Shown here piece by piece: positions 1-6,405 of a stretch of 7,825 bases of DNA (positions within the stretch are counted from its first letter, which is position 1; every line of letters starts with the position of its first letter). Where the stretch lies: the NCBI GenBank assembly GCA_964546835.1, contig CAZJKW010000102.1:1-7825 (forward strand). The letters are read 5' to 3'. The notes below the pieces were generated by a model. It ran no database searches. It worked only from the letters and a program-made list of their open reading frames with translations, and was not told the origin of the DNA. The position numbers and the translations under genes were made by a program. Origin of the DNA: JAHCHL01 sp964546835 (GTDB taxonomy: Bacteria > Armatimonadota > Fimbriimonadia > Fimbriimonadales > ATM1).

Positions 1-2386
1 GAACTACGCGATGAGCGTAATCATTTCAAGGGCTTTGCCTGATGTTCGAGACGGTTTAAAACCGGTTCAACGAAGAATTCTGTACGCCATGCTTGAAGGG
101 GGTTATACGGCAGATCGCGCTCGGACGAAATGCGCGAAAATTTGCGGTGATACGTCGGGCGATTTTCACCCTCACGGCAACGAAGTTATTTATCCGACCT
201 TAGTTCGCATGGCGCAAGATTTCACCATGCGGTATCCGCTAATTGACCCGCAAGGAAATTTTGGAAACGTGGATGGGGACCCACCGGCGGCGATGCGTTA
301 TACCGAAGCGCGGCTTAGCAAAATTGCCATGGAAATGCTTGAAGACATTGACCGAGAAACGGTTGATTGGGTCAGTAATTATTTGCAAACCAAGAATGAG
401 CCCATTATGCTTCCCGGTAAATTTCCGAATTTGCTTTGTAATGGCACGACGGGGATTGCAGTGGGAATGGCGACCAATATGCCGCCTCATAACTTAAATG
501 AAATCTCGGATGCTATTTTGCTGCGACTGGACCATCCGAACTCGACAATCGAAGAAATTATCAAGGTTTTGCCGGGTCCCGACTTTCCGACCTACGGAAT
601 GATTTTGGGTTCCAAGGGAATTCGAAGCATGTATGAAACCGGACGCGGTTCCATTACGATGCAAGCAAAAACTGCGATTGAGACATTGGACGGCGGCAGA
701 AGTTCTATTGTCATTAGCGAGATACCATATCAAGTTAATAAATCCACATTGATACTTCAAATTGCCGACATTATTAAAAACAAAAAAATGGATGCGATTG
801 CAAACGTTGAAGATTTTTCAGACCGTCGCGGAATGAGAATTGAAGTCATTATTAAGCGTGACGGAAATCCAAACAAGGCACTTAATTACTTGTTAAAACA
901 TACGAGTTTGAGGACAACTTTTGGTTCGATTATGTTGAGTTTGGTAGATTCCGTTCCGCGAGTTGCACCGATTACAACGTTGCTTGATGAATATATTAAG
1001 CACCGAACGAAAGTGATTGAACGGCGTACGCGATATGAGTTAAATCGCGCGCTTGAAGAAGCACACATTAGCGAAGGTTTTCAAATTGCGCGAGCGAATT
1101 TGGACGATATTATTAAGGTGATTCGTGCGGCAGACGACCCTGAAGAAGCAAGAAGAACAATGTGTCAGCGTTTTGGAATGACCATGTTCCAAGCGAATGT
1201 TGTGCTCAACATGCAACTTAGGCGACTCACAAAACTTGAACAAATTAAATTAGAAGAGGAATACAAAGCCGTTCTTCGAAAAATCGCGAATTTAATGGAC
1301 ATTTTGAGTGACCCGAGTCGAGTTAAACAGATTCTTCGCGAAGAAGTTACGGACTTGAAAAAACGTTTTGGTGATGAACGTCGAACGAAAATCCTTGCGA
1401 TGGAAGCGGGTGAAATTGGCGAAGAGGATTTAATTCCTGATGAAGAAGCGATTGTATCCATCAGTCGCGATGGATACATCAAACGGATGAGTATTGACAC
1501 CTATCGCGACCAAAAACGTGGCGGCAAAGGGGTGGTTGGTCAGACCATAAAAGAATTAGATGAAGTTGCGCATTTGTTCCAAGTGAGCACGCATCATTAC
1601 ATTCTTTTCTTTTCGGATAAAGGGCGTGTTTATCGGTTGAAGGCGTATGAAATTCCTGAATCCGGAAGATATGCAAAAGGCACACCGGTTATCAATTACA
1701 TTCAAATTGAAAGCGGCGAAAAAGTAACGGCAACGCAAAGCGTAAAAGATATCAAGGGAGATGGTTATTTGGTTATGATAACCAAAAAAGGAGAGGTTAA
1801 GCGCACTCCAATCAACAGTTTCCAAAACTTACGTGCCAACGGTTTGCGCGCGTTTGATATTGAGCCCGGCGATGAATTGAAATGGGTATTGCGAAGTGCC
1901 GGAGATCAGGATTTGTTATTAGTGACTCGCGCCGGATTAAGTATTCGATTTAGTGAGACTCAGTTAACGGGTCGTTCAAGGGCAGCCGGAGGCGTGCGCG
2001 GAATCACTTTGGGCAAAGATGATGATGTGGTTTCTGCAATTCTTGTGGATGAACCTGAAGAGTCGGTTTTGGTGGTGGGTGAAAACGGTTTTGGGAAGCG
2101 GACTCCTTTAAAAGAGTATCGTGCTCAGCGGCGCGGCGGAAAGGGACTGATTACAATGAACGTTACTGCTAAAACTGGAAAAGTGGTTAGTGCTGAAGTG
2201 GTTTATCAGGAAGACCAGTTAGTCGTAATGACGATCAAAGGCAAAGCGATTCGGGTACGGGTCAAAGAGATTCGCACGGTTGGAAGAATTGCGCAAGGCG
2301 TGAAGTTGATTAACTTGGGTAACGACGACAAGGTCGCAAACGTCGCTCGGTTGATAAAGGATAGTGACGACGGCGAAGTGGAATAG
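1..2386 (+). CDS. gyrA: DNA gyrase subunit A, 5'-truncated by the window edge
   Basis: This is the breakage-reunion subunit of DNA gyrase, which with GyrB introduces negative supercoils using ATP. The frame is open to the left edge. The first readable codons give N-Y-A-M-S-V-I, and the Met at base 11 aligns with E. coli GyrA Met26, so it is internal and about 25-35 residues are missing. Counting from that Met, the catalytic tyrosine is Y97 (AAMRYTEAR, equal to E. coli Tyr122) and the intercalating isoleucine is I149. The winged-helix and tower domains run to about residue 330, followed by the coiled coil and exit gate. A C-terminal beta-pinwheel starts near 475, with the GyrA box QKRGGKG at 501-507 and a second box-like QRRGGKG at 706-712. 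The GyrA box favours gyrase over ParC. The length suits GyrA proteins of about 820 residues without a long acidic tail. In the quinolone pocket, E58 and P62 replace E. coli Ser83 and Asp87. Confidence 0.97.
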   Translation, partial: NYAMSVIISRALPDVRDGLKPVQRRILYAMLEGGYTADRARTKCAKICGDTSGDFHPHGNEVIYPTLVRMAQDFTMRYPLIDPQGNFGNVDGDPPAAMRYTEARLSKIAMEMLEDIDRETVDWVSNYLQTKNEPIMLPGKFPNLLCNGTTGIAVGMATNMPPHNLNEISDAILLRLDHPNSTIEEIIKVLPGPDFPTYGMILGSKGIRSMYETGRGSITMQAKTAIETLDGGRSSIVISEIPYQVNKSTLILQIADIIKNKKMDAIANVEDFSDRRGMRIEVIIKRDGNPNKALNYLLKHTSLRTTFGSIMLSLVDSVPRVAPITTLLDEYIKHRTKVIERRTRYELNRALEEAHISEGFQIARANLDDIIKVIRAADDPEEARRTMCQRFGMTMFQANVVLNMQLRRLTKLEQIKLEEEYKAVLRKIANLMDILSDPSRVKQILREEVTDLKKRFGDERRTKILAMEAGEIGEEDLIPDEEAIVSISRDGYIKRMSIDTYRDQKRGGKGVVGQTIKELDEVAHLFQVSTHHYILFFSDKGRVYRLKAYEIPESGRYAKGTPVINYIQIESGEKVTATQSVKDIKGDGYLVMITKKGEVKRTPINSFQNLRANGLRAFDIEPGDELKWVLRSAGDQDLLLVTRAGLSIRFSETQLTGRSRAAGGVRGITLGKDDDVVSAILVDEPEESVLVVGENGFGKRTPLKEYRAQRRGGKGLITMNVTAKTGKVVSAEVVYQEDQLVVMTIKGKAIRVRVKEIRTVGRIAQGVKLINLGNDDKVANVARLIKDSDDGEVE

Positions 2387-2387
2387 T

Positions 2388-2413
2388 CCTGATAAGTTTG
2401 TCAGGTTTTTTTT
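2388..2413 (+). terminator. Intrinsic terminator of gyrA
   Basis: CCTGA (2388-2392) pairs with TCAGG (2401-2405), and the stem can extend inward through a wobble and two A-T pairs. A run of eight T follows at 2406-2413. The hairpin begins one base after the gyrA stop codon, as expected for a rho-independent terminator. It separates gyrA from the secreted-protein genes downstream. Confidence 0.85.
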
Positions 2414-2421
2414 GCTAGTAA

Positions 2422-2528
2422 GAGTTCGTTGTCACAAACTCATTTCTTAGTGCAAAGAACCCTATAAGCCGCCTGTAAGCGGCAATCTGAGAGTCTTTGG
2501 CGAAGGTCATGGACTCAGAAAGGGGTCT
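2422..2528 (+). promoter_or_regulatory. Structured leader of the first PEP-CTERM gene
   Basis: Several elements are visible. GAGTT/AACTC (2422-2426/2437-2441) is an inverted repeat flanking a 10-base loop. GTCACAAAC (2431-2439) and TGCAAA (2451-2456), 11 bases apart, recur upstream of the next gene. GCCGC/GCGGC (2468-2472/2479-2483) and TCTGAG/CTCAGA (2486-2491/2514-2519) form two further hairpins, the second with a nested CTTT/GAAG stem. AGAACCC (2456-2462) can pair, with one mismatch, with GGGGTCT (2522-2528), which holds the likely ribosome binding site. TATAAG at 2463-2468 resembles a -10 box but lacks a good -35, so if it is the promoter, part of these structures would not be transcribed. 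Function is unproven. Confidence 0.4.
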
Positions 2529-2535
2529 ATAAGGA

Positions 2536-3558
2536 ATGAATAACTCTAAAATTTCTCGCCTGGCAGCGACGACCGTCGTTACCACCGGCATTCTCTCCGG
2601 CGCGTTGGCAGTGAACTTCCCAGAAGTGGAAGGTAATGACACCAAAGGTGCTGCAAATGTCTTTTCAGGCATGGTAGCCGGTGACACGATTACCGGTAAC
2701 TCAACTGGAACCAGCACGACTGTTGCTGGAGCAGGAAGTGCGGACTATTTCCGCGTGAGCACAGCCGCTGACGTTCTTGGCATCTACAGATATCGGATGG
2801 TTGCTACGAGTGCGGTTGCAGGGCACACACTAACGATAAGAGGGCTTAACCAAACAAGTTCTACTGCCGGCGGCGCTGTAGGAACGATTGACACAACAAT
2901 TCAAACTTCAAGTACCACTACTACCCCTGCACGGTTTGTCCAATGGTATGGCTTTGGAAAGCAGGAAGAACTTTATGTTCGAGCAACCGGAACAACTGCT
3001 ACTACAGCTGATTACACGTTGACGATGGAAAAACTCGACGTTTCGGCTGATGTGGTTGATCTTGGAACCTATGCTCCCGGAAACATCACTCTTTCCACAT
3101 TTGGTCAAGGTCATACGACTGACACAGACTTTTGGGTCTATGACGGAAACTTTGACGCCATTGCAGGCTATGGCAATGATGATGAATCAATAGCAGGAGG
3201 CGGTGGCGGAACAACGCTTCAAGGTCTTTTGACACGAAGTTATGGGGTTGGAACGTACTACGTTGCGATTTCGAACTTCAATGTTTCAAACAATATGACC
3301 TCACCGGCTGATGACGACTTCAAGACGGGTGCCATGATGGACTTCCCCAATGTTCTTGTCAATTCAAGCACAACCACTAATTTGAACTTAGGTATGAGGA
3401 TCACAGACTCAACCGGTGCAACACTTCTTGGTGCGGCAACCAAGGTCGGACCGTATGACGTTCGATTCTACAAGTTCAACGTGGTACCAGAGCCAGCAAC
3501 GATGACTGCTTTGGCACTCGGTATTGGCGCACTCGCTGCTCGACGTCGACGCAAGTAA
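2536..3558 (+). CDS. Exported PEP-CTERM protein with two PPC-like beta-sandwich repeats
   Basis: This is a predicted secreted, surface-sorted protein of 340 residues with unknown biochemical role. An N-terminal signal peptide (basic start, hydrophobic stretch about 9-24) probably ends after ALA at residue 25. Two similar beta-rich domains follow, about 28-165 and 170-315. The first has EGNDTKGAANV and ADYFRVS; the second has DTDFWVYD and GTYYVAISNF. These resemble bacterial pre-peptidase C-terminal (PPC) or DVUA0089-type domains. The protein is rich in Thr, Ser and Gly, including a run of five Gly near 221-225. The C-terminus is a complete PEP-CTERM signal: VPEP at 317-320, a short hydrophobic helix, then RRRRK. 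Such tails are recognised by exosortase, which is not in this window. AAAGGGG at 2519-2525 is ten bases before the ATG and is the likely ribosome binding site; AAGGA next to the ATG is too close. A strong terminator follows, so it is probably monocistronic. Confidence 0.9.
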   Translation: MNNSKISRLAATTVVTTGILSGALAVNFPEVEGNDTKGAANVFSGMVAGDTITGNSTGTSTTVAGAGSADYFRVSTAADVLGIYRYRMVATSAVAGHTLTIRGLNQTSSTAGGAVGTIDTTIQTSSTTTTPARFVQWYGFGKQEELYVRATGTTATTADYTLTMEKLDVSADVVDLGTYAPGNITLSTFGQGHTTDTDFWVYDGNFDAIAGYGNDDESIAGGGGGTTLQGLLTRSYGVGTYYVAISNFNVSNNMTSPADDDFKTGAMMDFPNVLVNSSTTTNLNLGMRITDSTGATLLGAATKVGPYDVRFYKFNVVPEPATMTALALGIGALAARRRRK

Positions 3559-3580
3559 GCGCCTCTTCACAAAGAAGACC

Positions 3581-3620
3581 AAAATCGCCTCAAGGATGCC
3601 TTGGGGCGATTTTCTTTTTT
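3581..3620 (+). terminator. Strong intrinsic terminator after the first PEP-CTERM gene
   Basis: The 15-base arms 3581-3595 and 3599-3613 pair throughout, with a single G-T wobble, around the loop ATG. The arms begin AAAATCGCC and end GGCGATTTT, followed by CTTTTTT to 3620. The A-rich 5' foot means it could also work on the opposite strand. It sits 22 bases after the stop codon and insulates the first PEP-CTERM gene from the second. Confidence 0.92.
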
Positions 3621-3626
3621 CCTAAA

Positions 3627-3698
3627 ACCTGGTGTCACAAACAGGTCAAGTTTTGCAAATAGAACATTACTACCCTCAGGGGAAGATTCTGGAGTTCT
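3627..3698 (+). promoter_or_regulatory. Leader of the second PEP-CTERM gene, sharing motifs with the first leader
   Basis: ACCTG (3627-3631) and CAGGT (3642-3646) form an inverted repeat around a 10-base loop containing GTCACAAA. GTCACAAAC (3634-3642) is followed after exactly 11 bases by TGCAAA (3654-3659), the same arrangement as at 2431-2456. AGAAC (3661-3665) can pair with GTTCT (3694-3698), which overlaps the end of the GGAG ribosome binding site. No clear -35/-10 pair is visible. I cannot tell whether this is a promoter, an operator or an RNA element. Confidence 0.4.
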
Positions 3699-3700
3699 AA

Positions 3701-4402
3701 ATGCGAAAACTACTTGTACTTTCAGGCATCGCAGCATGCGGCGCAACTGCCAATGCCATTGTCATCATCGACGACTTCACAACCGGTACCGGTTTCAGTG
3801 ATTCCATCAACGCAGTTGGTTCAAAAGTTACTGCTTCCCAACTTGGAAGCATGCTTGGGGGAGAGCGAGATGTCCGACTGACAATTGCTGCGACCGGTGG
3901 TTTTGGTCAAAGTTTGCAATTCAGCGTTGGAACCGGATTTTCCGTTAGCAGCAGTGGAACGGGAGTTGACGGTAAGACCGAGTTACAATATGACGTTGTT
4001 GGTGACGAAACTGCGGGAAGTCCCAATTTCAACCCTTCTTTTTTGCCGGGTATGGGTGCTAACTTGGCACCGGAAAACGCTTTCCGAGTTCGTTTCCTAT
4101 TCAATGACTTGCAGTTGAATCTGAAGATTAACGTCAAGACGGTTGGCGGTGGATCATGGACGGGTTCAACCGTTGTTGCAGGTGGAATCAGTTCAGCCAC
4201 AGATGTGTTCATCAGCTTTGCATCAATGGCCGGCGGACCGGGCGCTTACACAGGGTTGACGGATCAAATCACACTTGAGTTTGATACGCCGTCAGCCGGT
4301 GATTTTGCAATTGGAGAAATTGCTGCCGTTCCGGAGCCGGCAACTTTGACCGGTCTTGCGTTAGCATTTGGAGCACTTGCTGCTCGAAAGCGACGCAAAT
4401 AA
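3701..4402 (+). CDS. Exported PEP-CTERM protein, beta-rich, function unknown
   Basis: This is a 233-residue predicted secreted protein. The signal peptide (MRKLL, then a hydrophobic core) probably ends after ANA at residue 19. The mature part opens with DDFTTGTG and contains GERDVRLTI (54-62) and a long predicted beta-strand region rich in Gly, Ser and Thr. This pattern is common in exported proteins with a jelly-roll or carbohydrate-binding-like fold, but I recognise no specific domain. The C-terminus is a full PEP-CTERM signal: VPEP at 210-213, a hydrophobic helix, then RKRRK. Outside signal peptide and tail it shows no obvious similarity to the upstream PEP-CTERM protein, so the two are not simple duplicates. 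GGAG at 3691-3694, six bases before the ATG, is a good ribosome binding site and fixes the start. The gene lies between two hairpin terminators. Confidence 0.88.
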   Translation: MRKLLVLSGIAACGATANAIVIIDDFTTGTGFSDSINAVGSKVTASQLGSMLGGERDVRLTIAATGGFGQSLQFSVGTGFSVSSSGTGVDGKTELQYDVVGDETAGSPNFNPSFLPGMGANLAPENAFRVRFLFNDLQLNLKINVKTVGGGSWTGSTVVAGGISSATDVFISFASMAGGPGAYTGLTDQITLEFDTPSAGDFAIGEIAAVPEPATLTGLALAFGALAARKRRK

Positions 4403-4425
4403 GCATTGGAATACTGTCCAGAATG

Positions 4426-4468
4426 CACCCCAATCCAATGGAATGGATTGGGGTGTTCAAAAGTTTTT
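4426..4468 (+). terminator. Hairpin terminator after the second PEP-CTERM gene
   Basis: CACCCCAATCCA (4426-4437) and TGGATTGGGGTG (4444-4455) form a perfect 12-bp stem with a six-base loop. The T-run is not adjacent: TTCAAAAG comes first and TTTTT follows at 4464-4468. It is therefore probably a terminator, but a less canonical one than the other two in this window. Confidence 0.7.
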
Positions 4469-4510
4469 GACCCTTAGGGTTACCGGTTTCTGGTTCAAAT
4501 GGAGCAGATA

Positions 4511-4521
4511 GGTATACTCGA
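4511..4521 (+). promoter_or_regulatory. Candidate -10 promoter element of the lipoprotein gene
   Basis: GGTATACTCGA contains TATACT (4513-4518), five of six matches to the sigma-70-type -10 box. Transcription would start near 4525, giving a leader of about 27 bases that carries the ribosome binding site. No convincing -35 lies 16-18 bases upstream. The same 11 bases with one change occur just before alr at 5291-5301, which supports a real promoter motif. Confidence 0.5.
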
Positions 4522-4536
4522 ACGTCAATACCAAGG

Positions 4537-4544
4537 AAAGGTGA
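4537..4544 (+). promoter_or_regulatory. Ribosome binding site fixing the TTG start
   Basis: AAAGGTGA is a strong complement to the 3' end of 16S rRNA and lies seven bases before TTG at 4552. It decides the start, since no in-frame ATG or GTG precedes the signal peptide. The GTG inside this site is in another frame. Confidence 0.8.
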
Positions 4545-4551
4545 CCTTCGC

Positions 4552-5283
4552 TTGAAATTCAGAATCGGTTCAATCATTGCGCTCATTGCCGTCTTTTTCC
4601 TTATGCCCGGCTGCGGCGGAGGCGGTAGTTCTCTTAAGCCGTGGTTTTACAGATTCACGAATGCGGTGCCCAATGTTTCCGGTTTGGACCTTTATCGGGA
4701 TAAGGTTATTGTAGATTCGAATCGTGGATACCTATCCTCTTCAGATTATGTGGAAATGACTGAGGATGAGCCCTCATTTTTCTTTGATATCTTTGAAGCC
4801 CTCACCAGCAACGTGATTGATTCAATTGTTGTCGACAGAGTGGACGAACAGAGCATTCACATCATTGCAATCGGCACGAATGCTCCGGGACCCGGTAACC
4901 CCCAACCGGTTGCCAGAATGGTTCCCTTTATCATTACGCGATCAACCCCTTCGGGCAATGCGAGAGTCATTTTCGTACATGGGTTTCAGAAGGCAGCAGG
5001 CCAACAAACGCCTAACGTGGACATCGTTCGAAGCGGGCAGATTGCTCCGATCATTGAAGATTTGGAGTTTGGTAGAAATGCGGTTCGATCTCTAACACCC
5101 GGTACCTATGATTTCACCATTCGGCAAGCCGGGTTACTTAAAGGTGAGATTTTTTCTAAAACCGGAGTCGTTCTGGAGGCTGGCAAAATCTATCTGTTTT
5201 TGCTGAAAGGCGTAGAAGGTTCATTGGCGCCATTTGACCCCGATATTCAAATCATCGAAGAACCTACTCGAGACGAGAACTAA
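4552..5283 (+). CDS. Predicted lipoprotein with two DUF4397-like repeats
   Basis: This is a 243-residue predicted envelope lipoprotein of unknown function, starting at TTG. MKFR is followed by a hydrophobic segment (5-18) and MPGC, with Cys21 as the likely lipidated residue. The -3 Met and -2 Pro are less usual than the LAGC type. A Gly-rich linker GGGGSS follows. Two similar beta-rich repeats then appear: about 32-128 (FTNAVPNVSGLDLYRD, with FFFDIF) and about 137-235 (ARVIFVHGFQ, PNVDIVRSG, LTPGTYDFTI, LEAGKIYLFLL). The pattern of a vhg/vna start, an xVDxY-like strand and a PGTYDFxI strand is that of DUF4397 proteins. I assign the family from pattern memory, not a search. alr follows after 21 bases in the same frame, but that gene seems to have its own promoter element. 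Confidence 0.75.
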   Translation: MKFRIGSIIALIAVFFLMPGCGGGGSSLKPWFYRFTNAVPNVSGLDLYRDKVIVDSNRGYLSSSDYVEMTEDEPSFFFDIFEALTSNVIDSIVVDRVDEQSIHIIAIGTNAPGPGNPQPVARMVPFIITRSTPSGNARVIFVHGFQKAAGQQTPNVDIVRSGQIAPIIEDLEFGRNAVRSLTPGTYDFTIRQAGLLKGEIFSKTGVVLEAGKIYLFLLKGVEGSLAPFDPDIQIIEEPTRDEN

Positions 5284-5290
5284 TTCGGTC

Positions 5291-5301
5291 GGTACACTCG
5301 A
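5291..5301 (+). promoter_or_regulatory. Candidate -10 element for leaderless transcription of alr
   Basis: GGTACACTCGA repeats the 4511-4521 element with one change. The TACACT hexamer ends at 5298, so transcription would begin about seven bases later, at or next to the GTG start codon (5305). That geometry suits a leaderless mRNA. No ribosome binding site lies in the 21-base gap. The hexamer matches TATAAT at only four positions and no -35 is evident. Confidence 0.45.
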
Positions 5302-5304
5302 CTT

Positions 5305-6405
5305 GTGACGAGTTTTCCGCGAACATGGGCAGAGATTGACCTGCGGGCATTGATTCACAACTTAGGTCAGATTCGAACTCGTTTACAACCTCACCATAAA
5401 CTTGCTTTGGTCGTAAAAGCGGATGCGTATGGTCATGGCCTGATTCCAATTTCAAGGACTGCTGTTTTCCACGGCGCTGATTGGATTGCAGTGGCTACGG
5501 TTCAAGAAGGGATTGCATTAAGAGAGGCCGAGATTACTGCACCAATTGTGATACTGGCACCCGCCTTACCGATTGAAGCCGCACAAGTTGTTTATTACGA
5601 ATTGCGTCCGCAAGTGGAATCCGTGGAAATATGCGAAGCGCTATCAGCTGCAGCGATTGAACAAGGCAAAACAGCCCGCGTTCACTTGAAGATTGACACA
5701 GGTATGAGCCGATTTGGAGTTCAGCCAGAACATGCCGTCCAAGTTGCAAAAGGGATTTCTGATTTGCCAAACGTGAACATCGAAGGCCTTGCGACACATT
5801 TTTCCAATTCCGGTTTTAGCCCTGAATATACGCAATGGCAATATGATCGTTGGACAACGGCCTTAGCCGAGTTAAGCAGTGTTGGAATTAACCCTTTGAT
5901 TCGACATTGTTCAAACAGCGGAGCATTGGCAAAATTTCCTGACGCGACTTTTGATTTAATTCGGATTGGAATATTCGCCTATGGAATATCGCATGTTGGG
6001 GAAACCGGTCTTGAATTGCGGCCGGTTTTGACGTGGAAAACAAGAATCATGGCGATGAGAGATTTGCCGAAAGGGAGAATGGTCGGTTACAACTGCACTT
6101 ATGAAACAGAACGGGAATCCCGAATTGCTACGCTTGGAGTGGGATATGGCGATGGCTACCATCGCGGCCTGAGTAATCAAGGATTTGTTTTAATTCACGG
6201 AAAACGCGCGCCGATTCGCGGATTAGTTTGCATGGACCAGATTATGGTTGATGTGACCGACATTCCTGAATCCAAAATTGGCGATGAAGTCGTTTTGGTT
6301 GGTAAGGAGCCAAGCGCTGTTGAATTGGCAAAAATGGTGGGAACAACACCACATGAAATACCAACTCGTATCATGTCGCGCGTTCCGAGACGCTATTTGT
6401 CTTAA
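5305..6405 (+). CDS. alr: Alanine racemase (PLP-dependent)
   Basis: This cytoplasmic enzyme interconverts L- and D-alanine, supplying D-Ala for peptidoglycan. The 366-residue protein has the full family length: an N-terminal TIM barrel (about 1-235) and a C-terminal beta domain. The PLP lysine is K38 in VVKADAYGHG. K129 and R136 lie in LKIDTGMSRFG, matching the carbamylated Lys129 and PLP-contacting Arg136 of Geobacillus Alr. R220 is in RIGIFAYG. The opposing catalytic tyrosine is Y262 in MVGYNCTY, and CMDQ is at 309-312. Start: the upstream gene's TAA (5281-5283) is in this frame, and GTG at 5305 is the only start codon between it and the conserved TWAEIDL at residues 7-13. There is no ribosome binding site, so translation is either leaderless or coupled to the lipoprotein gene. 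The 3' end overlaps the convergent glycosyltransferase gene by four bases. Confidence 0.96.
   Translation: MTSFPRTWAEIDLRALIHNLGQIRTRLQPHHKLALVVKADAYGHGLIPISRTAVFHGADWIAVATVQEGIALREAEITAPIVILAPALPIEAAQVVYYELRPQVESVEICEALSAAAIEQGKTARVHLKIDTGMSRFGVQPEHAVQVAKGISDLPNVNIEGLATHFSNSGFSPEYTQWQYDRWTTALAELSSVGINPLIRHCSNSGALAKFPDATFDLIRIGIFAYGISHVGETGLELRPVLTWKTRIMAMRDLPKGRMVGYNCTYETERESRIATLGVGYGDGYHRGLSNQGFVLIHGKRAPIRGLVCMDQIMVDVTDIPESKIGDEVVLVGKEPSAVELAKMVGTTPHEIPTRIMSRVPRRYLS

Noticed and set aside
11..13. ATG at 11 as the gyrA start codon
   Set aside because: The frame continues upstream (N-Y-A), and this Met is the conserved internal Met of YAMSVI in GyrA, aligned with E. coli residue 26.
1165..1500. 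Minus-strand open frame inside gyrA, and several similar antisense frames over 239-1825
   Set aside because: These lie wholly within the highly conserved gyrA reading frame, have low-complexity Ser/Arg-rich or Cys/His-rich translations, and show no ribosome binding sites or family features.
2431..2457. TTGTCA at 2429 as a -35 box for the first PEP-CTERM gene
   Set aside because: The hexamer is good, but 16-19 bases downstream there is only TGCAAAGA, a poor -10, and TATAAG at 2463 is too far away (28 bases). The second leader fits no better.
2531..2535. AAGGA directly before the first PEP-CTERM ATG as ribosome binding site
   Set aside because: It abuts the start codon with no spacer. AAAGGGG at 2519-2525 has a workable ten-base distance.
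3633..3658. Sigma-54 promoter upstream of the second PEP-CTERM gene
   Set aside because: TGTCAC and TTGCAA resemble the -24 and -12 elements, and some PEP-CTERM regulons use sigma-54. However, 14 bases separate them instead of about five, and a nearer GG is one base out of register. The first PEP-CTERM leader does not fit either.
3601..3801. Plus-strand open frame spanning the terminator and the start of the second PEP-CTERM gene
   Set aside because: It begins inside a terminator hairpin and overlaps the signal-peptide region of a well-supported gene in another frame.
4269..4586. Minus-strand open frame across the third terminator and lipoprotein start
   Set aside because: It overlaps two supported genes and a perfect hairpin, and its translation has no recognisable feature.
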